Assembly: GCA_963830205.1 (NCBI GenBank)
Contig: CAWHLP010000033.1
Coordinates: forward strand, 62,001 to 126,000
Reading direction: 5' to 3'
From: CAVSRC01 sp963830205
GTDB taxonomy: Bacteria; Pseudomonadota; Alphaproteobacteria; Rhizobiales; Kaistiaceae
Length of the DNA stretch: 64,000 bases
Part shown: positions 45,317 to 53,772 of the stretch, one piece after another
Layout: each line of letters opens with the position of its first letter
How positions within the stretch are numbered: position 1 is the first letter of the stretch
Made by a program: the position numbers and the translations under genes
The notes under the pieces: model-generated
Database searches by the model: none
What the model was told of the DNA's origin: nothing
Seen by the model: only the letters and a program-made list of their open reading frames with translations

Positions 45317-45436
45317 TCTTCTCCCTCCCATGAAGGGGGAGGGTCGGCGCGAAGCGCCGGGGAGGGGTCGCCATCGATCTGCCGCCGACCCCCTCCGGCG
45401 CCTGCGGCGCCACCTCCCCCTTTCAGGGGGAGGTAA
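45317..45436. repeat. palindromic repeat block between atzG and atzE
   Basis: Two facing GGGGGAGG-type units: CTCCCTCCCATGAAGGGGGA at 45321 and CCTCCCCCTTTCAGGGGGAGG at 45413. CGAAGCGCCGG-like arms lie between. It lies inside the predicted atzG-atzE operon and could fold in the message. Confidence 0.8.
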
Positions 45437-45458
45437 ATGGGAGGCCGGTGATCGATAC

Positions 45459-45644
45459 TCATGCCTCGAACACCGGTGCAGGCTCGAGGTGGTCCGCGAG
45501 CGGGAACGAAAGCACCAGTTCGGCGATCGCTGCCGTTGCCGCCATGTTGGCGGTGACGGTCGGCATCCATTCCGGGCGAACAGCGATCTCCATCACCTCT
45601 GCCATATGGCGGACGTGCTCCTCCGCATCGAACGGCTTGCTCAT
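45459..45644 (-). CDS. atzG: AtzG/HpxX-like small subunit (DUF4089)
   Basis: The 61-residue helical protein MSKPFDAEEHVRHMAEVMEI resembles DUF4089, the AtzG/HpxX small partner that forms a complex with AtzE/HpxY, much as GatC does with GatA. It overlaps the upstream hydrolase by ATGA and sits one repeat block before atzE on the same strand. Size and position match the AtzE-AtzG pair. Confidence 0.82.
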   Translation of the reverse strand: MSKPFDAEEHVRHMAEVMEIAVRPEWMPTVTANMAATAAIAELVLSFPLADHLEPAPVFEA

Positions 45645-46319
45645 GCCGCCGCCTCCGCCGCGACCGCGGCTTCGAGCGCGGCAAGCGGCGCCGTCCAGCC
45701 GACGATGCCGCCCTGGGCGCGGATCATGGCGAGCGTCGCCGCCTTGAACTCGGGGAAGTAGCTCTCGGTCGCGTCCTCGATCAGCAGGCAGGTGTAGCCG
45801 CGGTCGTTGGCCTCGCGCATGGTCGTCTGCACGCAGACTTCGGTGGTGACGCCGGCAAAGACCAGGTGGGTGATGCCACGCCTGGCGAGCTCGTCGCCGA
45901 GCGGCGTGGCGTAGAACGATCCCTTGCCCGGCTTGTCGATCAGGAGTCTCGCCAGCGACCGGCTTCAACTCCGGGATGATGTCGTGGCCGTCCTCGCCGT
46001 GGATGAGGATGCGGCCCATCGGCCCGCTGTCGCCGATCCTGAGGCTCGGGTTGCCGCGCTCGCGCTTGGCCTTGGGGCAGTCGGAGAGGTCCGGCTTGTG
46101 GCCCTCGCGGGTGTGGACCACAAGCCAGCCCTCACGACGAGCGAGCGCGATGAGCCGCTTCGTCGTCGGAACGATCGCCTGCAAGAGCGATACGTCGTTG
46201 CCCAGCGTCTCGCCGAAGCCGCCCGCCTCGATGAAGTCGCGCTGCATGTCGATGACGATCAGCGCCACCTTGTCCGGCGGGAACTCGTAGGCGAAGGGTT
46301 TTGCCGCGACGGTGATCAT
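45641..46319 (-). pseudogene. isochorismatase-like cysteine hydrolase, frameshifted by one base
   Basis: Isochorismatase-fold amidohydrolase. The catalytic Asp is in LIVIDMQRDFIEAGG (~24), Lys in DKPGKGSF after the shift, and Cys in the EVCVQTTMREANDRGY region. The N-terminal frame is good to IPELKPVAGE, then one extra base (~45947) moves the rest, which ends at 45641 with LEAAVAAEAAA. Repaired length is ~225 residues. It shares HTREGHKPDLSD with BiuH at 48757 but lacks the BiuH-typical N-terminal PYPWPF. It heads an operon with atzG and atzE, so it probably cleaves a related urea amide; the substrate is unknown. Confidence 0.85.
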
Positions 46320-46361
46320 GACACTGTGCCTCCGCCGATCCCCAGGGCGTATGCTTCAGGC

Positions 46362-46419
46362 ACCCTCCCTCCCCGGTCACGGGGAGGGGGGACCGCGCGG
46401 AGCGCGGTGGGTGGGGTGA
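46362..46419. repeat. REP-like palindromic unit left of the DUF559 gene
   Basis: CCCTCCCCGGTCACGGGGAG followed by a GGGACCGCGCGGAGCGCGGT arm and GGGTGGGGTGA. It ends five bases before the DUF559 start. A nearly identical unit in the same orientation lies right of that gene (46836-46888). Confidence 0.85.
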
Positions 46420-46423
46420 CAGG

Positions 46424-46813
46424 ATGGCGAACCAACGAGCCCGCCAGTTGCGCAAGACCATGACCCCGCAGGAAACCAAGCTCTGGGTTCACCTGCGGGC
46501 GTTGCGTGACCGCGGCCGTCACTTTCGCCGTCAGGCACCTCGGCTGAACTACATCCTGGATTTCGTTTGTCTGAGATGTCGTCTGGTCATCGAAGTCGAT
46601 GGCAGCCAGCACGGTTGGCGAGCAGCCCACGACACCGAGCGCGACCGGCGATTGGCAGAGCGCGGCGGCTTCCGTGTCCTCCGCTTCTGGAACAACGATA
46701 TCGACGAAAATCTCCCCGGCGTCATGCAGACGATATTGAACGCATTGGCGGAGGCGCCGTCCCCCACCCGTCCGGCTTCGCCGGACACCCTCCCCCGATC
46801 GGGGGAGGGATAG
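46424..46813 (+). CDS. DUF559 (Vsr/restriction-endonuclease-like fold) protein bracketed by REP units
   Basis: The 129-residue protein has a DUF559 core: RARQLRKTMTPQETKLWVHL, FRRQAPRLNYILDFVCLRCR, the nuclease-like ID/E motif VIEVDGSQHG (~65), and VLRFWNNDIDENL. DUF559 is related to Vsr-type endonucleases; the DFVC and EVDG acidic residues fit a PD-(D/E)xK-like site. The last ~17 residues (SPTRPASPDTLPRSGEG) are the translated palindromic repeat, so the stop lies inside it. The gene sits exactly between two same-orientation REP units, with no ribosome site other than that of the repeat edge. It is unrelated to the surrounding ureide genes and looks like a REP-carried cassette. Confidence 0.85.
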   Translation: MANQRARQLRKTMTPQETKLWVHLRALRDRGRHFRRQAPRLNYILDFVCLRCRLVIEVDGSQHGWRAAHDTERDRRLAERGGFRVLRFWNNDIDENLPGVMQTILNALAEAPSPTRPASPDTLPRSGEG

Positions 46814-46888
46814 GGACTGGGGGCTGGCTCCCATCCCTCCCCGGTCAAGGGGAGGGGGGACCGCGCGGAGCGCGGTGGGTGGGGTGAG
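46757..46888. repeat. REP-like repeat pair right of the DUF559 gene
   Basis: One unit in reverse sense (CCCACCCGTCCGGCTTCGCC, then CCCTCCCCCGATCGGGGGAG) overlaps the DUF559 3' end. A second (46832-46888) in direct sense repeats the left-hand unit almost base for base. It occupies the whole gap to the ATPase gene. Confidence 0.85.
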
Positions 46889-46903
46889 ATAGCCTATCAT
46901 CCT

Positions 46904-48463
46904 CTAGTGTCCCGCCATGGCGCGGCCGATGGAGGTGCGGTCGGCGTCGGCCGCGCCCACCACGTAGTTGATCTGGCCGCCGGACATCACCGCGATGCGG
47001 TCGGCAAGCTCGAGGATCTCGTCGAGGTCCTCCGACACCAGCAGCACCGCCGCGCCGCGATTGCGCTGCTCCATGATCTGCGAGCGGATCTCGGCGACCG
47101 AGGCGAAGTCGAGGCCGAAGCACGGATTGGCCACCACCAGCACCGCGACCGGGCTCGACAGCTCGCGTGCCAGCACCGCGCGCTGCACGTTGCCGCCCGA
47201 CAGGTTCTCCATGAACTCCTCGGTCGAGGGCGTCTTGACGCGATAGGCGGCGATCAGCTCGCGGGCTCGGCTCCGCATCGGCCCCGGCGACAGCCACCAG
47301 CCCATGCTGGTGATCGGCGGCTTGTCGAAGGTGCGGAAGGAGATGTTCTCGGCCACCGTCATGCGCCGGACGGCGGCGTTCCTCAGCGGCTCCTCCTGCA
47401 GGCTGAACACCTTGAACTTGTCCATGGCGTCGCGCGTCGGCTCGAAGGGCTGGCCGCGCACGAAGATGCGCCCGCTCACCTCCTCGCGCTGGCCGGAGAG
47501 CACCTCGACCAGCTCCGACTGGCCGTTGCCCGACACCCCGGCAATGCCGACGATCTCGCCGGCATGGATTTTCAGGTTGACCGCTTCCACCGCCGGCAGG
47601 CCCTGGTCGTCATTGGCGAACAGCCCGGCCAGTTCCAGCACCACGTCGGGATTGTCCGCCATCGGCTGGCGCTCGGCGCGCTCGCGGATCTTGGTGTCGC
47701 CGATCATCATGCGGCTCATCTCGTCGACGCTCAGATCGGAGACCTTGCCGCTGCCGATCTGCCTGCCGTGGCGGAGCACCGTGAGCTCGTCGGCATAGGC
47801 GGTCACCTCGCGGAACTTGTGGCTGATCATCAGGATGGTGAGGTCGCCGGCCTGCGCCATGCCGCGCAAGAGGCCCAGCACCTCGTCGGCCTCGCCCGGG
47901 GTGAGCACCGAGGTCGGCTCGTCGAGGATGAGGAAGTGCTGGTCGAGATAGAGCTGCTTGAGGATCTCCAGCTTCTGCTTCTCGCCCGCCGACAGGCTCG
48001 ACACCGGCACGTTGAGCGGCACCTTGAACGGCATGCGTTCGAGGAAGGCCTCGAGCGCCGGCATCTCGTCGCCCCAATGGATCACCGCCGGCGGGTGGGC
48101 GCGGCTGATCACCAGGTTCTCCGCCGCCGTCAGCGAAGGCACCAGCGTGAACTGCTGGTAGACCATGCCGATGCCGTGGGCATGGGCGACGCGCGGATTG
48201 GGGATCTCGACCTCGCGGCCGTCGATCATCACCTGGCCGCGGGTCGGCTGGTAGAAGCCCATGATGCACTTGACCAGCGTCGACTTGCCGGCGCCGTTCT
48301 CGCCCAAGAGCGCATGCACGGTGCCGGCATGGACCTTGATGGAGACGTCTTCGAGCGCGGTAAGCGAGCCGAAGACCTTGGTCATGCCCACGGTTTCCAG
48401 GCTGATCGCCCGGTGCGTCTTCGCCGCCGGCGCGTGCGTCGCCATGTCGAGGGCCGCGCTCAT
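46904..48463 (-). CDS. ABC transporter ATP-binding protein, double-ATPase, BMP/nucleoside type
   Basis: This 519-residue protein has two ABC domains in tandem. The first has Walker A LLGENGAGKSTLVKCIMGF (~55), Q-loop MVYQQFTLVP, signature SLSAGEKQKLEILKQL and Walker B LILDEPTSVLTP. The second has GIAGVSGNGQSELVEVLSGQ (~305) and LSGGNVQRAVLARELS, with a degenerate Walker B (VVANPCFGLDF). This is the RbsA/YufO form that works with BMP-type binding proteins and two RbsC-like permeases. In the second domain Walker A lacks the Lys, as usual for this group. A repeat block and biuH separate it from the permeases. Confidence 0.93.
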   Translation of the reverse strand: MSAALDMATHAPAAKTHRAISLETVGMTKVFGSLTALEDVSIKVHAGTVHALLGENGAGKSTLVKCIMGFYQPTRGQVMIDGREVEIPNPRVAHAHGIGMVYQQFTLVPSLTAAENLVISRAHPPAVIHWGDEMPALEAFLERMPFKVPLNVPVSSLSAGEKQKLEILKQLYLDQHFLILDEPTSVLTPGEADEVLGLLRGMAQAGDLTILMISHKFREVTAYADELTVLRHGRQIGSGKVSDLSVDEMSRMMIGDTKIRERAERQPMADNPDVVLELAGLFANDDQGLPAVEAVNLKIHAGEIVGIAGVSGNGQSELVEVLSGQREEVSGRIFVRGQPFEPTRDAMDKFKVFSLQEEPLRNAAVRRMTVAENISFRTFDKPPITSMGWWLSPGPMRSRARELIAAYRVKTPSTEEFMENLSGGNVQRAVLARELSSPVAVLVVANPCFGLDFASVAEIRSQIMEQRNRGAAVLLVSEDLDEILELADRIAVMSGGQINYVVGAADADRTSIGRAMAGH

Positions 48464-48507
48464 CGGGCAACGTCTCGGCCGCTGCGGTCATCGCCGAGCG
48501 GTTGGGA

Positions 48508-48750
48508 GCCCCCAATCCCTCCCCGACCAAGGGGAGGGGGGGCCATGCGAAGCATGGTGGGTGGGGTGAGCAACCGTGCTTGACCTCCGGACGCATCAAT
48601 CTGTCGGGACCGTCCCCCACCCGTCCGGCTTCGCCGGACACCCTCCCCCGACGGGGGGAGGGATGGGAGCTTGCCATCGCTGCCGAGTGCTCCAATCCCT
48701 CCCTGGGACGGGGAGGGGGGACCGGCCGAAGGTCGGTGGGTGGGGTGAGC
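48508..48750. repeat. triple palindromic repeat block
   Basis: Three units: direct (48513-48570), reverse (48611-48664) and direct (48694-48749). Each has a CCTCCCC/GGGGAGG stem and a second GC-rich arm (CGAAG-type loop). It fills most of the 293 bases between the ATPase gene and biuH. No gene is seen in the gap. Confidence 0.85.
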
Positions 48751-48756
48751 GATCGT

Positions 48757-49485
48757 TCATGGCAGCGCCTCGATGAAGGTGGCTGACTCCGCTACGGCGC
48801 CGAAGACGCCGCCCTGCATCTTGATCATCTTGAGCGCCGCCAGATGGTTGCCGACGTCGGTCGCCGCGCAGCAGTCGGAAAGCAGCAGGCACTCGTAGCC
48901 GAGGTCGTTGGCGTCGCGCATGGTGGTGTGCACGCAGACGTCGGTGGTCACCCCGGTCAGAACGATGTTGCGGATACCGGCATTCTTCAGCACCAGCTCG
49001 AGATCGGTCGCCACGAACGAGCCCTTGCCCGGCTTGTCGATGATCACCTCGCCAGGCAGCGGCTGCAGCTCGGGGATGATCTCCCAGCCCGGCTCGCCGC
49101 GGATGAGGATGCGCCCGCACGGCCCCTGGTCGCCGATGCCGGCGCCGATCCGCTGCGAGCGCCAGCGCTTGTTGGCCGGCAGGTCCGAGAGGTCGGGCTT
49201 GTGCCCCTCGCGCGTGTGGATGATCGGGTAACCCTTGGCGCGCATGGCGGAAAGCACGCGCTGGATGGGTTCGATCGGTTCGCGCGTCAGCGAGATGTCG
49301 TAGCCCATCGAATCGACGTAGCCGCCGGGCGCGCAGAAATCGACCTGCATGTCGATGACGATCAGGGCCGTGTTCTTGCGCGTGAGATTGCCGTCGAAGG
49401 GCCACGGATAGGGGTCGGCCGCGACCGTCCGGCCCCCCGGCACCATCGCCGCCGCGATGCGCTCGTCCATCGTCTCGCCGGTCAT
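48757..49485 (-). CDS. biuH: biuret amidohydrolase (cysteine hydrolase)
   Basis: The 242-residue isochorismatase-fold enzyme closely follows rhizobial BiuH. It has ADPYPWPFDG near residue 20, ALIVIDMQVDFCAPGGYVDS (catalytic Asp), HTREGHKPDLSDLPANKRWR, DKPGKGSFVATDLEL (Lys), and GVTTDVCVHTTMRDANDLGY with the nucleophile Cys near residue 178. BiuH cuts biuret to allophanate and ammonia; allophanate is the substrate of the atzF product encoded at 38079. Start candidates are ATG 49485 (with GAGG eight bases upstream), GTG 49488 and ATG 49470. It lies between the permease and ATPase genes of a BMP-type importer, which points to biuret or a related compound as the transported substrate. Confidence 0.9.
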   Translation of the reverse strand: MTGETMDERIAAAMVPGGRTVAADPYPWPFDGNLTRKNTALIVIDMQVDFCAPGGYVDSMGYDISLTREPIEPIQRVLSAMRAKGYPIIHTREGHKPDLSDLPANKRWRSQRIGAGIGDQGPCGRILIRGEPGWEIIPELQPLPGEVIIDKPGKGSFVATDLELVLKNAGIRNIVLTGVTTDVCVHTTMRDANDLGYECLLLSDCCAATDVGNHLAALKMIKMQGGVFGAVAESATFIEALP

Positions 49486-49495
49486 CACGCGCGCC

Positions 49496-50419
49496 TCACT
49501 TGGTGATCGACAGCTCGGCCGGCGCCCCGCGCAGTGCGCGCTTGGGCGAGGTCGAGACGATCATGATGATGAGGGTCAGCACGTAGGGCGCGGCATTGAA
49601 GAAGTAGTAGCCTTGCGTGATGCCGACCGATTGCAGCGCCGGCCCGAGCGCCCCGGCGGCGCCGAAGAGCAGCGCCGCGGCGAAGCAGGCGAGCGGGTTC
49701 CAGCGGGAGAAGATGACCAGCGCCACTGCCATCAGGCCCTGGCCGGAGGAGAGCCCCTCGCTCCACGCGCCGGGATAATAGAGCGACAGGAAGGCGCCGC
49801 CGACGCCGGCGGAGAAGCCGCCGATGGTGGTGGCGAGGAAGCGCACCCAGTCGACCGAGTAACCCATCGCCAGCGCCGCCGAGGCCGAGTCGCCGGTCAT
49901 GCGCACGATGAGCCCGAAGCGCGTGTTCTTGAACGCCCACCACAGGAGCACCGACAGCGCCACGCCGACAAAGAACAGCGGGTTCACGTGCAGCGCCGAT
50001 TGCACCGCCGGATTGTCCGACCAGTCCCCCAGCGGCAGCGAGGGCAGCCGCGGCGCCTTGGGCTGGATGAAGGGCTTGCCGAGGAAGAAGGCGAGCCCCG
50101 TGCCGAACAGCATCATGGCGATGCCGATGGCGATGTCGTTGACCTTGGGGAGCTTGCAGATAAATCCGTGGATGGCGCCGAACAGCGAGCCGGCGAGGCC
50201 CGCGGCGAGCACCCCCAGCCACGGCGAGCCGGAGAGGTAGGAGATGGCGTAGCCGGTCATCGCGCCGAAGACCAGCGTGCCTTCCAGGCCGAGATTGATG
50301 CGGCCCGATTTCTCCGTCAGGCACTCGCCCAGGCTGACGAAGAGGAAGGGCGTCGACACCCGGATGGCGCCCGCGAACATGGCGAGCAGGACGATGCCGA
50401 GGCTGGAATCGCCGGTCAT
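49496..50419 (-). CDS. ABC transporter permease 2 (BMP/RbsC-like)
   Basis: This 307-residue membrane protein has about eight or nine segments. The motif NLGLEGTLVFGAMTGYAISY near residue 42 and ALGPALQSVGITQGYYFFN near 265 are typical of the second permease (YufQ-like) of BMP importers. It starts in an ATGA overlap with permease 1 and ends 10 bases before biuH. Together with the double ATPase and the binding protein it makes a complete importer, probably for biuret or a similar ureide. Confidence 0.92.
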   Translation of the reverse strand: MTGDSSLGIVLLAMFAGAIRVSTPFLFVSLGECLTEKSGRINLGLEGTLVFGAMTGYAISYLSGSPWLGVLAAGLAGSLFGAIHGFICKLPKVNDIAIGIAMMLFGTGLAFFLGKPFIQPKAPRLPSLPLGDWSDNPAVQSALHVNPLFFVGVALSVLLWWAFKNTRFGLIVRMTGDSASAALAMGYSVDWVRFLATTIGGFSAGVGGAFLSLYYPGAWSEGLSSGQGLMAVALVIFSRWNPLACFAAALLFGAAGALGPALQSVGITQGYYFFNAAPYVLTLIIMIVSTSPKRALRGAPAELSITK

Positions 50420-51534
50420 TGCGTGCCCTCCTTGCTCTTGAAGAAGCTGAAGCGGCCGTAGAGCGTGTCGGAGACCAGGAGCACCACGAACATCAGGCCC
50501 TGGAGCACCGCGACGGTGGCGTCGGGCATGTCCATGCGCCGCTGGATGAGGCCGCCGGCCGCCTCGATGCCGCCGAGGAAGATCGCCACCGGGATGATGG
50601 CGAGCGGGTTCTGCTTGGCCAGGAACGCGACCAGGATGCCGGTGAAGCCGTAGCCGGCGGCGATCGAGGCGTTGGCGCGGCCCTGCACGGCGGCGACCTC
50701 GAAATAGCCGGCAAGCCCGGCGCAGGCGCCGGCAATGGCGCACGAGATGACGATCAGCCGGCCGACCGGCAGCCCTTGCGCCCGCGCCGCGCGCACGTTG
50801 CCGCCGGTGATGCGCGCCGCGAAGCCGAACTTGGTGCGGTTCATCAGCACCCACAGCGCGATCGCGATCACGATGCCGGCAGCGAGCCCCCAATGCACCT
50901 CGGTGCCGGGAATGTGGCCGACCATGTTGGCGTCGCCGATCGGCTTGGTCGATGGCTTGTTGGGGTTGGTCGGGTCGCGCAGCGCACCATCGACGAAGAA
51001 GTTCATGATGGCGACGGCGATGTAATAGAGCAGCAGGCTGGCGATGGTTTCGTTGACGCCGCGATAGTGGCGGAGCACGCCGACGAAGCCGATCCATGCC
51101 GCGCCGGTGATGAGCGCCGAGAGCACCATCACCGGCATGACCAGCCACGGCGAGGCCCAGCCGACGAACGGGATCGCCGCGGCGGCCGAGGCGAAGCCGC
51201 CGAGCACGAAGGCACCTTCGCCGCCGATGATCACCATGCCGAGGCGGGCAGGGACGGCGACGCAGAGCGCGGTGAGGATCAGCGGCGCGGCCCTGACAAG
51301 CGTGTTCTGCCAGGAGAACGCGGTGCCGAAGCCGCCCTTCCAAAGAAGCGAGAAGAAGGTGACCGGCGATTTGCCGAGCAGGACGAGGAAGATCGAGAAC
51401 AGCACCGCCGCGGCCAGCACGGCGAGCGCCGGGATGACCACCGCTTCGGCCGAGCGCGTGATGCGCCCCATGACGTCGGCGCCGGGCGCGATGGCGGGCG
51501 GTGCATCGATTTCGGTCGGCGTGGTCGCGGTCAC
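50416..51534 (-). CDS. ABC transporter permease 1 (BMP/RbsC-like)
   Basis: The 372-residue permease has a ~35-residue polar N-terminus and then about nine membrane segments. The blocks LVRAAPLILTALCVAVPARL, GMVIIGGEGAFVLGGFASA and GVNETIASLLLYYIAVAIMN mark the YufP-like permease of BMP systems. It precedes permease 2 with a four-base overlap. The long insert VDGALRDPTNPNKPSTKPIG between segments faces the periplasm by prediction. Confidence 0.92.
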   Translation of the reverse strand: MTATTPTEIDAPPAIAPGADVMGRITRSAEAVVIPALAVLAAAVLFSIFLVLLGKSPVTFFSLLWKGGFGTAFSWQNTLVRAAPLILTALCVAVPARLGMVIIGGEGAFVLGGFASAAAAIPFVGWASPWLVMPVMVLSALITGAAWIGFVGVLRHYRGVNETIASLLLYYIAVAIMNFFVDGALRDPTNPNKPSTKPIGDANMVGHIPGTEVHWGLAAGIVIAIALWVLMNRTKFGFAARITGGNVRAARAQGLPVGRLIVISCAIAGACAGLAGYFEVAAVQGRANASIAAGYGFTGILVAFLAKQNPLAIIPVAIFLGGIEAAGGLIQRRMDMPDATVAVLQGLMFVVLLVSDTLYGRFSFFKSKEGTQ

Positions 51535-51621
51535 GGGATCATGTGTCTCCGGCTGCGCTCAAGAGATGGCGTTCCGGCGGCCGGGGGGAGGAAGGTCCCC
51601 GGCCGCCGGCAACGTGTGGGC

Positions 51622-52743
51622 TCAGGTGATCGAGCCGACGACACCCTCGGCGAGGAAGTTGATCTGGTCGATCCAGGGATCGTAGGGCGCGTGCGACGTG
51701 CCCGCCGGGATCACCTCCTTGCCGGTGTTGTCCTTGAGCGGGCCGACGTAATAGGCGGTCTTCGCCCTCATCTCGACCTTGGCGGCATCGGCCGCCTTGA
51801 TCGCCTCCGGCGTCGCGCCGGCGCCGTAGGGCGTGTTCTGGACGTAGTCGAGGTCGTAGCCGCCGGTCAGGAAGTTGGGCAGCGTGCCGCCGGCCGCCAG
51901 CGTCTTGGCGTATTCGTTGTAGATCGTCGACCACTTGTATTCGGCGCCGGTGATGAAGCCCTTGGGCGCCAGCGGCGCCTGGCTCGCATTGTGGCCGCAG
52001 GTCTTCACGCCGCGGCTCTCGGCGGTCTGGATGACCACCTTGGGGCTGTCGACGTGGCAGGTGATGACGTCGCAGCCGGCGTCGACCAGCGCGTTGGTGG
52101 CTTCCGCCTCGCGCACGGGGAGCGACCAGTCGCCGGTGAAGATCACCTGCACGGTGACGTTGGGATTGGTCTTGCGGGCGCCGAGCAGCACCGAGTTGAT
52201 GTTGGAGAGCACCGAGGAGATCGGCTTGGCGGCGACGAAGCCGATCTTGTTGGTCTTGGTGCACAAGCCGGCGGCAACGCCGTTGATGAAGTGGCCCTGG
52301 TCGAGATAGCCGAAATAGCTTCCCGCGTTCATCGGGTCCTTGTCCTTGTTCCACAGCGGCGCCGCGTGGCGGAACTGCACGTCCGGATATTTCTTGGCCA
52401 TGTCGACCACGAAGGGCGTGTAGTAGCCGAAGGAGGTGGCCAGGATCAGCCCGGCGCCATCGAGCTGGATCATCGATTCCATCGTCTTGGAGACGGCGTC
52501 GGTCTCCGGCACGTTCTCTTCCTCGACCACGGTGACGCCGGGCACCTGCTTGAGCGCTTCGGCCGCGACCGCGTGGGCCTGGTTCCAGCCATAGTCGTCG
52601 CGCGAGCCGACATAGACGATGCCCACCGTGAGGTCGGCGGCGCGCGCCAGGCGGATCGGCATGATGCCGGAGGTGACGCCGAGCGCTCCGAGGGCTGCGC
52701 CCCCCTGCAAGAGCTTGCGGCGCGAAACGATGAATTGAGACAT
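51622..52743 (-). CDS. BMP-family ABC transporter substrate-binding protein
   Basis: The 373-residue exported binding protein is of the basic membrane protein (PnrA/BmpA) family. The N-terminus SRRKLLQGGAALGALGVTSG is a twin-arginine-like signal. The body begins DLTVGIVYVGSRDDYGWNQA, and FTGDWSLPVREAEATNALVD, CDVITCHVDS and KTCGHNAS line the ligand cleft. BMP proteins bind nucleosides or other N-rich rings and ureides. It is followed by permeases 1 and 2, biuH and the ATPase on the same strand. AGGGGG seven bases before the ATG supports the start. Confidence 0.93.
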   Translation of the reverse strand: MSQFIVSRRKLLQGGAALGALGVTSGIMPIRLARAADLTVGIVYVGSRDDYGWNQAHAVAAEALKQVPGVTVVEEENVPETDAVSKTMESMIQLDGAGLILATSFGYYTPFVVDMAKKYPDVQFRHAAPLWNKDKDPMNAGSYFGYLDQGHFINGVAAGLCTKTNKIGFVAAKPISSVLSNINSVLLGARKTNPNVTVQVIFTGDWSLPVREAEATNALVDAGCDVITCHVDSPKVVIQTAESRGVKTCGHNASQAPLAPKGFITGAEYKWSTIYNEYAKTLAAGGTLPNFLTGGYDLDYVQNTPYGAGATPEAIKAADAAKVEMRAKTAYYVGPLKDNTGKEVIPAGTSHAPYDPWIDQINFLAEGVVGSIT

Positions 52744-53016
52744 CCGGGAACCCCCTGAAGAGAGACACGAGCATGGGAAGGGGCGCCCATCGCCCGCTCC
52801 GCCGGGTGCTCTCTTGGCAACCGCCGTGCCAAGCCCTGCTGCGCTGCGGCAAAGGCGGGCGCCGCCGGGGCGATTCGCGAATGGCGGCGGAGGGTTAGGC
52901 TTTGCGGTCAGGCATCCGCTGCTGGCATCGAGCCGCCGCGAGGCCGCTCAAGCAGGGCCGTTGAGGCAGTCGGCGCTGTCGGTATTGTATGCAAGAGCAG
53001 AAATTGTGCTGAAGAA
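52744..53016. other. gap between the gntR and binding-protein genes
   Basis: 273 bases without a gene. It must hold the promoter of the importer operon. The only structure noted is the GntR-like site at 52984 and GC-rich imperfect palindromes around 52775-52805. Confidence 0.5.
52984..52995. promoter_or_regulatory. possible GntR/FCD operator
   Basis: ATTGTATGCAAG approximates the ATTGTATACAAT type of palindrome bound by FadR-subfamily GntR regulators. It lies between the regulator gene and the importer operon it probably controls. Assignment is by similarity of motif only. Confidence 0.45.
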
Positions 53017-53754
53017 TTAGGCGATGTGCGGCGCTGCCCCATTCAGCGGCGCACGGCTTTCCGCCGCGGCCTCCGTGTCCCTGGGCGCTGCCGGGTCGCC
53101 CCGCCGGCGAGCCGCCTCGCCGGCCACCGCATCGACCGCCGTCCTCACCACGATGATGTGGGCGCGCATCTCGGTTGCCGCGGCGTCGGCGTCGCCGCGC
53201 TGGATCGCCGTCACCACCGCATCGTGCTCGGCATGCGATTTCGCCAGCCGCCCCAGCGTCTCGAACTGCGCCCGGCGGAAGGGGGCGCAGCGCGTGCGCA
53301 CCGAAAGCGCCAGCTCCGCCAGGAATTCGTTGTGGGCGCCGCGATAGATCGCCTCGTGGAAGCGGTTGTTGAGGTCGACATAGGCCTCGCGCCTGCCGGC
53401 CGAGACCAGCCGTGCGCCCTCTTCCTGCAAGGCCAGCAGCTGGCGCCGCTCGGCCGCCGTCATGGCGATCGCCGACCAGCGCGCGGTGAGCGCCTCCAGT
53501 TCGGCCATCACCGCGAACATCTCGTCGAGCTGGCGGTCGGAGAGGTCGGCGACCACGGCGCCGCGCCGCTCGCGCGCCTCGATCAGCCCGATCACCTCGA
53601 GCTGCCTCAGCGCCTCGCGGATCGGCGTGCGCGACACGCCGAAGGCCGCCGCGATCGAGGTCTCGTCCAGCGCCGTGCCCGGCGCCAGGCGGCCGTGGAC
53701 GATGTCGTCGGCGATCGCCTGCTGGATCTGTCTGGCTTTGGTCGGTGAAGTCAT
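53017..53754 (-). CDS. GntR-family regulator with FCD effector domain
   Basis: The 245-residue regulator has an N-terminal winged helix (LDETSIAAAFGVSRTPIREALRQLE, ~28-52) and a C-terminal all-helical FCD domain (~85-215). The metal/effector residues appear in DLNNRFHEAIYRGAHN, including His near 133. It lies directly upstream of the BMP importer and biuH and behind an oxygenase gene on the same strand. HpxS-like GntR regulators control purine/ureide use elsewhere, so a similar role is a reasonable inference. The C-terminal ~30 residues are a polar tail. Confidence 0.9.
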   Translation of the reverse strand: MTSPTKARQIQQAIADDIVHGRLAPGTALDETSIAAAFGVSRTPIREALRQLEVIGLIEARERRGAVVADLSDRQLDEMFAVMAELEALTARWSAIAMTAAERRQLLALQEEGARLVSAGRREAYVDLNNRFHEAIYRGAHNEFLAELALSVRTRCAPFRRAQFETLGRLAKSHAEHDAVVTAIQRGDADAAATEMRAHIIVVRTAVDAVAGEAARRRGDPAAPRDTEAAAESRAPLNGAAPHIA

Positions 53755-53772
53755 GTCGCCCGGTTGCTTCGC

